A stretch of 7,800 nt of DNA, from contig DAIEEM010000133.1 of the NCBI GenBank assembly GCA_027325905.1, positions 1 to 7,800 of the forward strand. The letters are read 5' to 3'. Positions 1 to 6,245 of the stretch are shown piece by piece. The stretch comes from Rhodocyclaceae bacterium (GTDB taxonomy: Bacteria > Pseudomonadota > Gammaproteobacteria > Burkholderiales > Rhodocyclaceae). Each line of letters starts with the position of its first letter. Position 1 is the first letter of the stretch. The notes under the pieces are model-generated. The model was not told the DNA's origin and did not search any database. It saw only the letters and a program-made list of their open reading frames with translations. The translations under genes and the position numbers were made by a program.

Positions 1-140
1 GCGGGGAAGGCCTGCAGCAGCACGGCGACAAGCAGCAACGGCAGCGCCGCCCACGGCGTCCAGAAGGCCGCGAGCATGCCGAGCGCCACGAGCGCGATGC
101 CGAGGTGGCGACGCTCAAAGCGAGAAGACGAGTTCTTCAT
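1..140 (-). CDS. Membrane protein with N-terminal TM hairpin, probable signalling half of a split aerotaxis receptor (3' end beyond window)
   Basis: An ATG at 140-138 opens a frame that runs 46 codons without a stop to the left edge. It begins MKNSSSRFERRH, a short basic stretch, followed by two hydrophobic segments (about residues 13-27 and 31-45) separated only by a Thr-Pro-Trp turn: a tight membrane hairpin with both ends on the cytoplasmic side. A GGGA at 150-147 lies 6 nt before the ATG. The start lies inside the end of the upstream PAS gene (26-nt overlap, different frame), which suggests translational coupling. In E. coli Aer a PAS domain is followed by a membrane hairpin, HAMP and signalling domain in one chain; here the PAS part is a separate protein and this hairpin follows at once. 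I therefore infer an MCP-like transducer, but HAMP and signalling regions lie outside the window. It could be another small membrane protein. The frame is well supported; the function is inferred. Confidence 0.6.
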   Translation of the reverse strand, partial: MKNSSSRFERRHLGIALVALGMLAAFWTPWAALPLLLVAVLLQAFP

Positions 141-636
141 AGGACATCCCGGTTTGTTTCAATAGACCCACCAGCACGCCGGTTCCCGCGGCGATGGCGT
201 CGCGGGCGCCGGCGGCGGTTTCCGCCGCGAGCATCTGCTGGTACACCGGCGCCACTTTGTCGAGGGCTTCGCGCTTCGGGCAGCGGCGCACCGAGGTGTA
301 GCCGACGATGTCGCCGCGCGGGCCGAAGTCCGGCGTGATGTGGGTGAACACCCAGTAGAAGCCGCCGTCCTTCGACATGTTCTTGACGTAGGCGAAGAAT
401 TCTCGACCGGCCTGGATGGTATCCCAGGCCAGCTTGAAGGCGGCGCGCGGCATGTCGGGGTGGCGGATGATGTTGTGCTGGGTGCCGAGCAGCTCGTCTT
501 CCGCGTAGCCCGAGAACTCGATGAAGATCGGGTTGCAATAGGTGATGATGCCCTTCGGATCGGTCTTGGAGACGATGAAGTCGTCCTCGCGCATGATCCG
601 CTCGCGCATGGTCGGGGCGATGCTCTTGTCTTTCAT
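115..636 (-). CDS. Aer-like PAS domain protein (probable FAD-binding redox sensor)
   Basis: A 173-residue soluble protein with one PAS domain, about residues 15-125. The match to the E. coli Aer sensor domain is strong: SGY at 42-44, then HNIIRHPDMPRAAF at 54-67, which contains the Arg-His-x-Asp residues (R58, H59, D61) corresponding to FAD-related residues of Aer, then VKNMSKDGGFYWV at 84-96. By family knowledge such domains bind FAD and report redox or oxygen state to the chemotaxis machinery. The C-terminus (about 130-173) has no membrane segment and ends SYEELVFSL, so the Aer membrane and signalling parts are missing from this chain; they may be supplied by the overlapping downstream gene. 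I chose the ATG at 636 because homology begins just after it; the frame stays open further upstream, but that part is antisense-like to the symporter and low in plausibility. The nearest Shine-Dalgarno-like GGAG (652-649) lies 12 nt away, which is long. The gene sits 71 nt after the symporter, on the same strand. Confidence 0.85.
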   Translation of the reverse strand: MKDKSIAPTMRERIMREDDFIVSKTDPKGIITYCNPIFIEFSGYAEDELLGTQHNIIRHPDMPRAAFKLAWDTIQAGREFFAYVKNMSKDGGFYWVFTHITPDFGPRGDIVGYTSVRRCPKREALDKVAPVYQQMLAAETAAGARDAIAAGTGVLVGLLKQTGMSYEELVFSL

Positions 637-648
637 GGTTGCGTAGGA

Positions 649-670
649 CTCCGGCCGGAAAGATGGCCGG
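649..670 (-). other. Short inverted repeat in the leader of the PAS gene
   Basis: CCGGCC at 651-656 and GGCCGG at 665-670 can form a perfect 6-bp GC stem with an 8-nt loop. On the minus-strand transcript it lies in the 71-nt gap between symporter and PAS gene, and its 3' arm shares two bases with the only GGAG ahead of the PAS start (652-649). No run of T follows, so it is not a typical intrinsic terminator. In GC-rich DNA a 6-bp stem can arise by chance. Confidence 0.35.
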
Positions 671-707
671 CATATTACGCTATGGCTGGCGCGTCGGGCA
701 CGAAGTC

Positions 708-2210
708 CTAGTGGTGGTGCGGATGTTCGGCGACGTGATAGGTCTCCGCCGCCGCCGCGGCGTGGTGGCCGAAGCGCAACTGGTCGTGGATATGCGGATC
801 GTGATGCACGAACTGGCGCATCAGCGAGCCGACCACCATGCCGATGGCGCTGGCGATGAGGCCGGCGAACTGCGCGGGGATGAAAGGATCGTCGGGGCTG
901 CCGATCAGCACCGAGAGCCAGACCGAGACGCCGAGGAAGATCGATACCAGCGCGCCCTGGTTGGTCGAGCGCCGCCAATAGACGCCGCAGGCCAGCGGCA
1001 CGAAGGCGGCGACCAGCGTGATCTGATAGGCGTTCTCGACCATCTTGAAGATGCTGGCCTTCGACACCATGGCGTAGATCGTCACCAGGACCGTGAACGA
1101 CAGCGTGACGATGCGCATGGCGAGCAGCAGCTTGCGGTCGGACAGGCGGGCGGCCATCATCGGCTTCAGGATGTTCTCGGTGAAGGTCACCGAGGGCGCC
1201 AGCAGCGTCGCCGAGGCGCAGCTCTTGATGGCGGAGAGCAGGGCGCCGAAGAACATCACTTGGGCGAACAGCGGCGCCTTTTCCAGCACCAGGCGCGGCA
1301 GGATCAGTTGCGGGTCGGTGTCGATGAGGTCGGCGACCATCTTGGGGTCGATCAGCGTCGCCGAGTAGGCGAGAAACATCGGCACGAAGGCGAAGACGAA
1401 ATAGAGGCTGCCGCCAAGCACCGAGCCCCAGACCGCGATCTTCTCGGTCTTCGACGACTGCACGCGCTGGAATACGTCCTGCTGCGGAATCGAGCCGAAC
1501 ATCATGGTGATCCAGGCGGCGAAGAAGGCGATCATTTCCTTGGGGTCGAAGGCGGGCCAGAAGGAGAACTTGCCGGCCTGCGCCGCATGCGCGACGACGG
1601 CGCCGACGCCGCCGACCATGCCGCTAACCTCCCCGCCGATGTAGAGCATGCCGACGCAGATGATGATCATCTGCAGGAAGTCGGTGATGGCCACCGCCCA
1701 CATGCCGCCGAACAGCGTATAGACGAGGATGGTGCCGGAGCCGATCCACATGCCGGCGAGCTTGCTGATCCCGCCGTCCGAGACGATGTTGAAGACGAGG
1801 CCCAGCGCCGTGATCTGCGCGCCGACCCAGCCCAGGTAGGAAATGACGATGGCCAGCGTGGTGAGCACTTCGACGCCGCGGCCGAAACGCTTCTTGTAGA
1901 AGTCGCCGATGGTCAAGAGGTTCATGCGGTAAAGCGGCGCGGCGAAGAATAGGCCGACGAGGATCAGGCACAGCGAGGAGCCGAAGGGATCGGCGACGAC
2001 GCCGTGCAGGCCTTCCTTGAGGAAGGTGGCGGGAATGCCGAGCACCGTCTCCGAGCCGAACCAGGTGGCGAACACCGTGGCCGTGACCATGTAGAAGGGC
2101 AGGTGGCGGCCGGCGACGGCGAAGTCCTTGGTGTTATGGACGCGCGTGGCCGCATACAGGCCGATGCCGACCGAAATGACCCAGTAGATGATGACGAACC
2201 AGAGCAGCAT
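708..2210 (-). CDS. Sodium:solute symporter (SSS family), substrate unknown, with His-rich C-terminal tail
   Basis: A 500-residue polytopic inner-membrane protein of the solute:sodium symporter (PutP/SGLT) family, which couples Na+ entry to uptake of a small organic solute. Family marks in order: the N-terminal DFAVAGRHLPF at 29-39; ATWFGSETVLGIP at 48-60 in the first core helix; the helix with YTLFGG...TDFLQ (164-180), a classic SSS pattern; and GALLSAIKSCASATLL at 322-337, the region equivalent to the helix that holds Na+-site Ser/Thr residues in PutP and vSGLT. About 12-13 hydrophobic segments are visible, ending near residue 464. Length is normal for the family. The tail (465-500) is hydrophilic and has 11 histidines in residues 469-500, ending HPHHH. 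The start ATG has GGAG at 2220-2217, 6 nt away. Neighbours do not reveal the substrate: no kinase, dehydrogenase or acyl-CoA synthetase is adjacent. Family assignment is secure; any substrate name would be a guess. Confidence 0.93.
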   Translation of the reverse strand: MLLWFVIIYWVISVGIGLYAATRVHNTKDFAVAGRHLPFYMVTATVFATWFGSETVLGIPATFLKEGLHGVVADPFGSSLCLILVGLFFAAPLYRMNLLTIGDFYKKRFGRGVEVLTTLAIVISYLGWVGAQITALGLVFNIVSDGGISKLAGMWIGSGTILVYTLFGGMWAVAITDFLQMIIICVGMLYIGGEVSGMVGGVGAVVAHAAQAGKFSFWPAFDPKEMIAFFAAWITMMFGSIPQQDVFQRVQSSKTEKIAVWGSVLGGSLYFVFAFVPMFLAYSATLIDPKMVADLIDTDPQLILPRLVLEKAPLFAQVMFFGALLSAIKSCASATLLAPSVTFTENILKPMMAARLSDRKLLLAMRIVTLSFTVLVTIYAMVSKASIFKMVENAYQITLVAAFVPLACGVYWRRSTNQGALVSIFLGVSVWLSVLIGSPDDPFIPAQFAGLIASAIGMVVGSLMRQFVHHDPHIHDQLRFGHHAAAAAETYHVAEHPHHH

Positions 2211-2242
2211 GGCGGGCTCCGACGCAGCGTTTGGAGCGGCGG

Positions 2243-2248
2243 ATTATA
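2243..2248 (-). promoter_or_regulatory. Candidate -10 box for the symporter gene
   Basis: Read on the minus strand, 2248-2243 is TATAAT, an exact match to the sigma-70 -10 consensus in otherwise very GC-rich DNA. Transcription would begin near 2236 and leave a leader of about 26 nt before the ATG at 2210, with room for the GGAG. No convincing -35 box is present at 16-18 bp upstream (bases there read like CGATCG), so the promoter is either weak, activator-dependent, or the match is chance. Confidence 0.4.
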
Positions 2249-2374
2249 CCGGCGGCGGCGCGGGCCGATCGGGTCGCCGGCCGGCAAACGGATAGCGCAA
2301 GTACCGGTAAGCGGCCATTTTCGAGCGGCAAGCGCTGGCGACAATGGGGCCTATTGCGTCTCCGCCGACAAGGC

Positions 2375-2405
2375 TGAACAGCAATGCGCCGCCGGGCATT
2401 AAAAT
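2375..2405 (+). promoter_or_regulatory. Weak candidate promoter for the 81-residue membrane protein gene
   Basis: TAAAAT at 2400-2405 matches five of six -10 bases. TGAACA at 2375-2380 matches four of six -35 bases, but the 19-bp spacer is longer than ideal. Transcription would begin near 2412, just ahead of the GGAG (2415-2418) and the TTG start at 2428. If real, it rules out translation from the ATG at 2344. The evidence is base matching only. Confidence 0.25.
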
Positions 2406-2427
2406 CAGCTTTTTGGAGATTCCGCCC

Positions 2428-2673
2428 TTGGACGACTTGCAGGCCATCCAGTCGCTCGGCTTCAGTTTGCCGACCCCCACCTACCTGGCCGGCGCATTGC
2501 TGTTCAGCCTCGTCGGCTTCGCCGCCTACCGCTACGGCAAGAAGGATTCGCGCAAAAACGTGAAATGGATCGGCGTCGCGCTGATGGTCTACCCTTACGC
2601 GATCTCCGAGACTTGGCAGTTGTACCTGGCCGGCGCGGCGCTCTGCGCCGGCCTGTACTGGCTGCGCGATTGA
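2428..2673 (+). CDS. Small two-helix membrane protein of unknown function
   Basis: An 81-residue protein if started at the TTG at 2428, which is preceded by GGAG at 2415-2418 (9-nt spacing). Residues about 17-35 (PTYLAGALLFSLVGFAAYR) form one hydrophobic helix; a basic loop follows (YGKKDSRKNVK); then WIGVALMVYPYAISETWQ and LYLAGAALCAGLYWL form one long or two short helices up to the C-terminal Arg-Asp. The basic loop would be cytoplasmic by the positive-inside rule. I recall similar short proteins in other betaproteobacteria with no assigned role, but I do not recognise a named family. It lies 20 nt upstream of the TPR-methyltransferase gene, or overlaps it if that gene starts at the TTG at 2670, so the two are probably co-transcribed. 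A longer version from the ATG at 2344 is possible but unsupported. Confidence 0.75.
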   Translation: MDDLQAIQSLGFSLPTPTYLAGALLFSLVGFAAYRYGKKDSRKNVKWIGVALMVYPYAISETWQLYLAGAALCAGLYWLRD

Positions 2674-2693
2674 ACGGCCGATCCGCCGAACCC

Positions 2694-3944
2694 ATGGCGC
2701 CGACCGATCGCAACGCGGCCGACCGCGACGCGGCAGCGCCGGCGGCAGACGCGATGCTGGCTGCGGCGCTCGCGCATCACAAGGCCGGCCGCCTGGCCGT
2801 GGCCGAGGAAGCGTACCGGCGGATTCTCGCCGCCCAGGCGGACCACGCCGAGGCGCTGCATCTGCTCGGCGCCCTGCTGCACCAGCGCGGCGAACATGCC
2901 GCGGCCGTCGACTTCATGCGCCGCGCGCTGCGCGCCCGTCCCGGCGTCGCCAGGTACCACAACAATCTTGGCTCGGCCCTGAATGCGCTCGAGCGGTCCG
3001 AAGCGGCGCTGGAGTGCTTCCGCCAGGCCGTCGCCTTGCAGCCGGATTTCGCCGATGCCCACTACAACATGGGCGTCGCCTTGAGCGAACTGGGCCGGAT
3101 CGACGAGGCCCTGTCGTGCTTTGGCGCGGCCGTCGCCATCGACCCGGACCATGTGCAGGCGCACTACAATCTCGCGCTGATGCACAAATGGCAAGGCCGG
3201 CCCGACGCCGCGGCGGCGGCTTTCCTCGACGTGCTGCGCCTGCAGCCGGAGCAGGAAACGGCGCGGCATCTGTTGGCGGCGTTGACCGGCGCCGACAGCG
3301 CGCGCGCGCCGGCGGCCTACGTGGCCGCGACCTTCGACGCCGCCGCGGAACGCTTCGACGAACACCTCGTCGACGAACTCGGCTACGATGCGCCGCAGCG
3401 CTTGCTGGAGATGCTGTCGGCGTTGCCGGAGCTGCCGGCGCGGCCGTGGGACGTGCTCGACCTGGGTTGCGGCACCGGGCTCGTCGGCGTTGCCGTCGCG
3501 CCCCACGCGCGGCAAGTGGCGGGCGTCGATCTGTCGGCGCGGATGCTGGCGCGGGCGCAGGCGCGCGGCCTCTACCAGCGGCTTCAGCAGGCGGACGCGC
3601 TTGCCATGATGGCGGCGGAACCGGCCGCCTCGTACGACGTGATCGTCGCCGCCGACATGCTCATCTATACCGGCCGACTGGAAGAATTGGTGCTGCAAGT
3701 CAGGCGCCTGCTGCGCCCCGGCGGCTGCTACGCGTTTTCCGCCGAGTGCCTCGAGGAGGCGGACATCGCCGGCCGCGACGGCGACTACCGCCTACTGCCC
3801 AGCGGCCGTTATGCCCACGCCGACAATTATCTGCGTCGGCTCGCCGGCGCCAACGGATTCGTCGTTCGCGCCAGCGTCCGTGCGCCGATTCGCCGCGAGG
3901 CCGGCAAGCCGATTGCGGGGTGGCTGGCGGTGTGGCAGGCTTGA
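2694..3944 (+). CDS. TPR-repeat SAM-dependent methyltransferase (fusion)
   Basis: A 416-residue cytoplasmic protein with two parts. Residues about 20-190 contain five TPR-like helical pairs; the clearest are at 52-84, 86-118 (YHNNLGSALN...ALQP), 120-152 (AHYNMGVALSELGRIDEAL) and 154-186. They would bind a protein partner or the substrate. Residues about 205-416 are a class I methyltransferase: a linker FDEHLVDELGY (221-231) typical of this fusion family; SAM motif I DLGCGTG at 256-262; the acidic residue after strand 2 at D279; D301 where the adenine contact is expected; YDVIVAADML at 314-323; and RPGGCYAFS at 341-349. The layout matches the group described as predicted methyltransferases containing TPR repeats (COG4976 type); the substrate is not known. 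The ATG at 2694 lacks a good Shine-Dalgarno sequence. A TTG at 2670, overlapping the previous stop, would add eight residues and could use coupled translation. No signal peptide is present. Confidence 0.88.
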   Translation: MAPTDRNAADRDAAAPAADAMLAAALAHHKAGRLAVAEEAYRRILAAQADHAEALHLLGALLHQRGEHAAAVDFMRRALRARPGVARYHNNLGSALNALERSEAALECFRQAVALQPDFADAHYNMGVALSELGRIDEALSCFGAAVAIDPDHVQAHYNLALMHKWQGRPDAAAAAFLDVLRLQPEQETARHLLAALTGADSARAPAAYVAATFDAAAERFDEHLVDELGYDAPQRLLEMLSALPELPARPWDVLDLGCGTGLVGVAVAPHARQVAGVDLSARMLARAQARGLYQRLQQADALAMMAAEPAASYDVIVAADMLIYTGRLEELVLQVRRLLRPGGCYAFSAECLEEADIAGRDGDYRLLPSGRYAHADNYLRRLAGANGFVVRASVRAPIRREAGKPIAGWLAVWQA

Positions 3945-3986
3945 AGGCCGCCGGCTGGTCCTCGCCGTGGGGTGGCCGCGCGCAGC

Positions 3987-5525
3987 TCAGGAGGCCAGCA
4001 GCACGAGCAGCAGCAATCCGCCCATGAGCCAGGCGATGACCCTCAGCCAGCGCTTCTGCTGCGCCTGCTCGGCGCGCAGGGCCGCCAGTTCGGCGGCCAG
4101 GCGCGCGGCGTCGTTGCGTTCGAGCGCCTGGTGGATCAGCCGCGGCAGTTGCGGCAGCGTGCGCGCCCAGAACGGCGCTTCCTGCCTGGCATTTTTCAGC
4201 AAGGCGCGCCAGCCGACCTGCTCGGCCATCCATCTTTCGAGGAAGGGCTTGGCGGTCTGCCACAGGTCGAGGTCGGGGTCGAGCTGGCGACCCAGGCCTT
4301 CGATGTTGAGCAGCGTCTTTTGCAGCAGCACCAACTGCGGCTGGATTTCGACGTTGAAGCGGCGCGAGGTCTGGAACAGGCGCAGCAGCACCTTGCCGAA
4401 GGAGATTTCCCTCAGCGGACGGTCGAAGATGGGCTCGCAGACGGCGCGGATGGCGGCTTCAAGCTCGTCCACACGCGTCTCGGGCGGCGCCCAGCCCGAC
4501 TCGATGTGGGCTTCGGCGACGCGCTTGTAGTCGCGCTGGAAGAAGCCGAGGAAATTGATCGCCAGGTAGCGCTGGTCGACTTCGGTCAGCGTGCCGACGA
4601 TGCCGAAGTCGAGCGCGATGTAGCGGCCGCGCGTTTCGCCTGCGGTGGCGACGAAGATGTTGCCCGGATGCATGTCGGCGTGGAAGAAGGCGTCGCGGAA
4701 CACCTGGGTGAAGAAAATTTCGACGCCGGCGCGCGACAGCGCGGCGAGGTCGATGCCGGCTTCGCGCAGCCGGTCGGCCTGGCTGATCGGGATGCCGCTC
4801 ATGCGCTCCATCACCATCACCGAGGTCGCGCACCAGTCCCAATGCACTTCGGGCACCAGCAACAGGCCGGAACCCTTGAAGTTGCGGCGCAACTGCGAGC
4901 AGTTGGCGGCCTCGCGCATGAGGTCGAGCTCGTCGCCGAGGTGCTTTTCGAACTCGGCGACGACTTCGCGCGGCTTCAGGCGTTTGCCGTCCGACCAGAG
5001 TTTCTCGAGCAGGCCGGCGAGCGTGTTCAAGAGCCCGATGTCGTGGGCGATGACCGGCGCGATGCCCGGCCGCAGGATCTTGACGGCGACTTCGCGGCCG
5101 TCGGGCAGGGTGGCGAAATGCACTTGGGCGACCGAGGCCGAGGCCACCGGCTGGCGCGAGAACGCGGCGAAAACCTCGTCGACCGGCTTGCCATAGACGC
5201 GCTCCAGTTCGGCGACCGCCAGTTCGGAAGGGAAGGGCGGCACCTGGTCCTGGAGCTTGGCGAGTTCGTCGGCGATGTCGCCCGGCAGCAGGTCGCGGCG
5301 CGTCGACAGCACCTGGCCGAACTTGACGAAGATCGGTCCCAGCGCTTCGAGCGCCAGGCGCAGGCGTTGTGCGCGCGGCGCCGAGAGGTCGCGCCAGAAG
5401 CACAGCGCGCCGGCCAGCGGCATCAGCCATTTCAGGCGGCCGGTCGGCTCGTGTTCGAGGATCAGTTCGTCGAGGCCGTAGGTGAGGCCGACATGGACGA
5501 TCTTGGCGAGGCGGAGAATGCGCAC
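3987..5525 (-). CDS. ubiB: UbiB, atypical kinase-like factor for ubiquinone biosynthesis
   Basis: A 512-residue member of the UbiB/ADCK/Coq8 protein-kinase-like family, needed for aerobic ubiquinone synthesis in E. coli. It acts at the inner membrane as an ATPase that supports the Ubi enzymes rather than as a proven protein kinase. Resemblance to E. coli UbiB runs nearly end to end. Visible marks: YGLDELI at 16-22; the UbiB-specific KxGQ motif K68-F-G-Q71 then STRRDLLP; the Ala-rich loop ASASVAQVH at 128-136 replacing a kinase P-loop; the nucleotide-binding Lys in AVK149; the catalytic loop HADMHPGN at 282-289; metal-binding D306 in LDFG; and [13 protein letters not shown] at 394-406. The C-terminus has one clear membrane helix (about 494-511), while E. 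coli UbiB (546 residues) has two. Translation starts at a GTG with GGGA about 6 nt ahead; an in-frame stop lies a few codons upstream. ubiE and ubiJ, its usual partners, are not adjacent on the upstream side. It converges with the methyltransferase gene, 42 bp apart. Confidence 0.97.
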   Translation of the reverse strand: MRILRLAKIVHVGLTYGLDELILEHEPTGRLKWLMPLAGALCFWRDLSAPRAQRLRLALEALGPIFVKFGQVLSTRRDLLPGDIADELAKLQDQVPPFPSELAVAELERVYGKPVDEVFAAFSRQPVASASVAQVHFATLPDGREVAVKILRPGIAPVIAHDIGLLNTLAGLLEKLWSDGKRLKPREVVAEFEKHLGDELDLMREAANCSQLRRNFKGSGLLLVPEVHWDWCATSVMVMERMSGIPISQADRLREAGIDLAALSRAGVEIFFTQVFRDAFFHADMHPGNIFVATAGETRGRYIALDFGIVGTLTEVDQRYLAINFLGFFQRDYKRVAEAHIESGWAPPETRVDELEAAIRAVCEPIFDRPLREISFGKVLLRLFQTSRRFNVEIQPQLVLLQKTLLNIEGLGRQLDPDLDLWQTAKPFLERWMAEQVGWRALLKNARQEAPFWARTLPQLPRLIHQALERNDAARLAAELAALRAEQAQQKRWLRVIAWLMGGLLLLVLLAS

Positions 5526-5762
5526 GGCTATCCCGATGGAAAAGGGCGAACTCTACCGCCTAATGCCGGCCGCCGAAAGCCCCGGCTGCGGTTATGGCGA
5601 AGGCATCCGGCGGCGGCGCCGGCGATGGCGACACCGCCGCCAGGGTCTATAGCCGTCCGCTATCCGGGCGATTGGCACAATCAACTGGCGGCGACTTCGC
5701 ACCGGACTACGATCAGGACGTGAGCAGCATTCACATCCCGAAACCCCATAAAGGAGACCATC
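5526..5762. other. Divergent intergenic region, ubiB versus rubrerythrin
   Basis: A 237-bp stretch with no supportable gene. It contains GC-rich inverted repeats, for example GGCGGCGG at 5609-5616 and CCGCCGCC at 5634-5641 (17-nt loop), and a less GC-rich part at about 5640-5762 nearest the rubrerythrin gene, where its promoter must lie if this is the operon start. TTGGCA at 5672-5677 resembles a -35 box, but no acceptable -10 lies 16-18 bp downstream. I see no clear binding site for a redox or peroxide regulator. Confidence 0.55.
5750..5756 (+). promoter_or_regulatory. Strong ribosome binding site for rubrerythrin
   Basis: AAAGGAGA just upstream of the ATG at 5763, with about 6-8 nt spacing, is the closest match to the anti-Shine-Dalgarno consensus in the window. 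It fixes the start codon and suggests high translation of the first gene in the operon compared with the weaker sites before the two downstream genes. Confidence 0.75.
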
Positions 5763-6179
5763 ATGCAACTCAAGGGATCGAAGACCGAAGAGAACCTGAA
5801 GGCCGCATTCGCGGGCGAATCCCAGGCCAACCGCCGCTATCTCTATTTTGCCAACAAGGCCGACGTCGAGGGTCAGCAGGACATCGCCGCGCTGTTCCGC
5901 AGCACGGCCGAGGGCGAGACCGGCCACGCCCACGGCCATCTCGAATATCTCGAAGCCTGCGGCGATCCGGCCACCGGCCTGCCCTTCGGCCCCACCGTCA
6001 GCAACCTCAAGGCCGCCGTCGCCGGCGAGACGCACGAATACACCGACATGTATCCGGGCATGGCGAAGGTCGCGCGCGGCGAGGGCTTCACCGAAATCGC
6101 CGACTGGTTCGAGACCCTGGCCAAGGCCGAGCGTTCGCATGCCAACCGCTACCAGAAGGCGCTGACCGAGATCGCCTGA
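5763..6179 (+). CDS. Rubrerythrin-type diiron protein without rubredoxin domain
   Basis: A 138-residue cytoplasmic four-helix-bundle protein of the rubrerythrin family, whose members reduce hydrogen peroxide at a diiron centre. The ligand motifs are intact: E19 in [11 protein letters not shown]52-x-x-H55 in [12 protein letters not shown]89 and E92 in [11 protein letters not shown]; and E123-x-x-H126 in AERSHANRY. Classical rubrerythrin is about 190 residues and ends in a rubredoxin domain with two CxxC knuckles; this protein stops after the diiron domain and has only one cysteine (C66). It must therefore receive electrons from another protein. The downstream Fe-S gene, 66 nt away on the same strand, is the obvious candidate, though that is inference. 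The start is fixed by a strong AAAGGAGA. Family assignment is secure; peroxidase activity is assumed from the family. Confidence 0.94.
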   Translation: MQLKGSKTEENLKAAFAGESQANRRYLYFANKADVEGQQDIAALFRSTAEGETGHAHGHLEYLEACGDPATGLPFGPTVSNLKAAVAGETHEYTDMYPGMAKVARGEGFTEIADWFETLAKAERSHANRYQKALTEIA

Positions 6180-6187
6180 AACGCATT

Positions 6188-6207
6188 GCGGCCGCTGCCG
6201 CGGCCGC
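6188..6207 (+). other. Perfect GC-only hairpin between rubrerythrin and Fe-S genes
   Basis: Two copies of GCGGCCGC (6188-6195 and 6200-6207), each its own reverse complement, are separated by TGCC and form a perfect 8-bp stem with a 4-nt loop. After a 2x2 mismatch the stem can extend by three more pairs (6183-6185 with 6210-6212). It begins 8 nt after the rubrerythrin stop codon. No T-run follows, so it is not a standard terminator; it could stabilise the 3' end of the rubrerythrin message or reduce read-through into the next gene. Confidence 0.6.
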
Positions 6208-6245
6208 CTTGCCCCCGCGCACCGGAACCAGACAAGGACCGCTCC

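Larger units (their letters stand above)
2211..2427. other. Divergent intergenic region, symporter versus small membrane protein
   Basis: A 217-bp non-coding stretch between two outward-facing genes. It holds the TATAAT on the minus strand at 2243-2248 and an AT-richer patch on the plus strand near 2398-2415. An in-frame ATG at 2344 could extend the plus-strand gene, but the added residues show no hydrophobic or conserved character and it has no Shine-Dalgarno sequence. I see no terminator, RNA gene or clear operator. Confidence 0.6.

Noticed and set aside
637..978. N-terminal extension of the PAS protein
   Set aside because: The frame stays open upstream of 636, but the added residues are Arg/Pro-rich, overlap the symporter's 3' end in the same strand, and precede the point where Aer similarity begins.
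639..1952. Long open frame on the plus strand opposite the symporter
   Set aside because: Its product is rich in Arg, His, Asp and Glu with no family features, while the minus-strand frame is a complete SSS transporter. It is a high-GC antisense shadow.
2344..2427. Upstream ATG start for the small membrane protein
   Set aside because: No Shine-Dalgarno sequence, a Pro/Ser-rich extension without similarity to anything I know, and a well-placed GGAG in front of the TTG at 2428.
3945..3986. Possible bidirectional terminator between methyltransferase and ubiB
   Set aside because: GGCCGCC and GGTGGCC can pair with one G-T wobble, but the loop is about 19 nt and no T-run lies on either side.
5672..5690. 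Sigma-54-like promoter ahead of rubrerythrin
   Set aside because: TGGCAC looks like the -24 element, but no GC element occurs at the required fixed spacing.
3972..5723. 583-codon plus-strand open frame opposite ubiB
   Set aside because: Low-complexity composition and exact antiparallel placement to a textbook UbiB; open only because of third-position GC bias.
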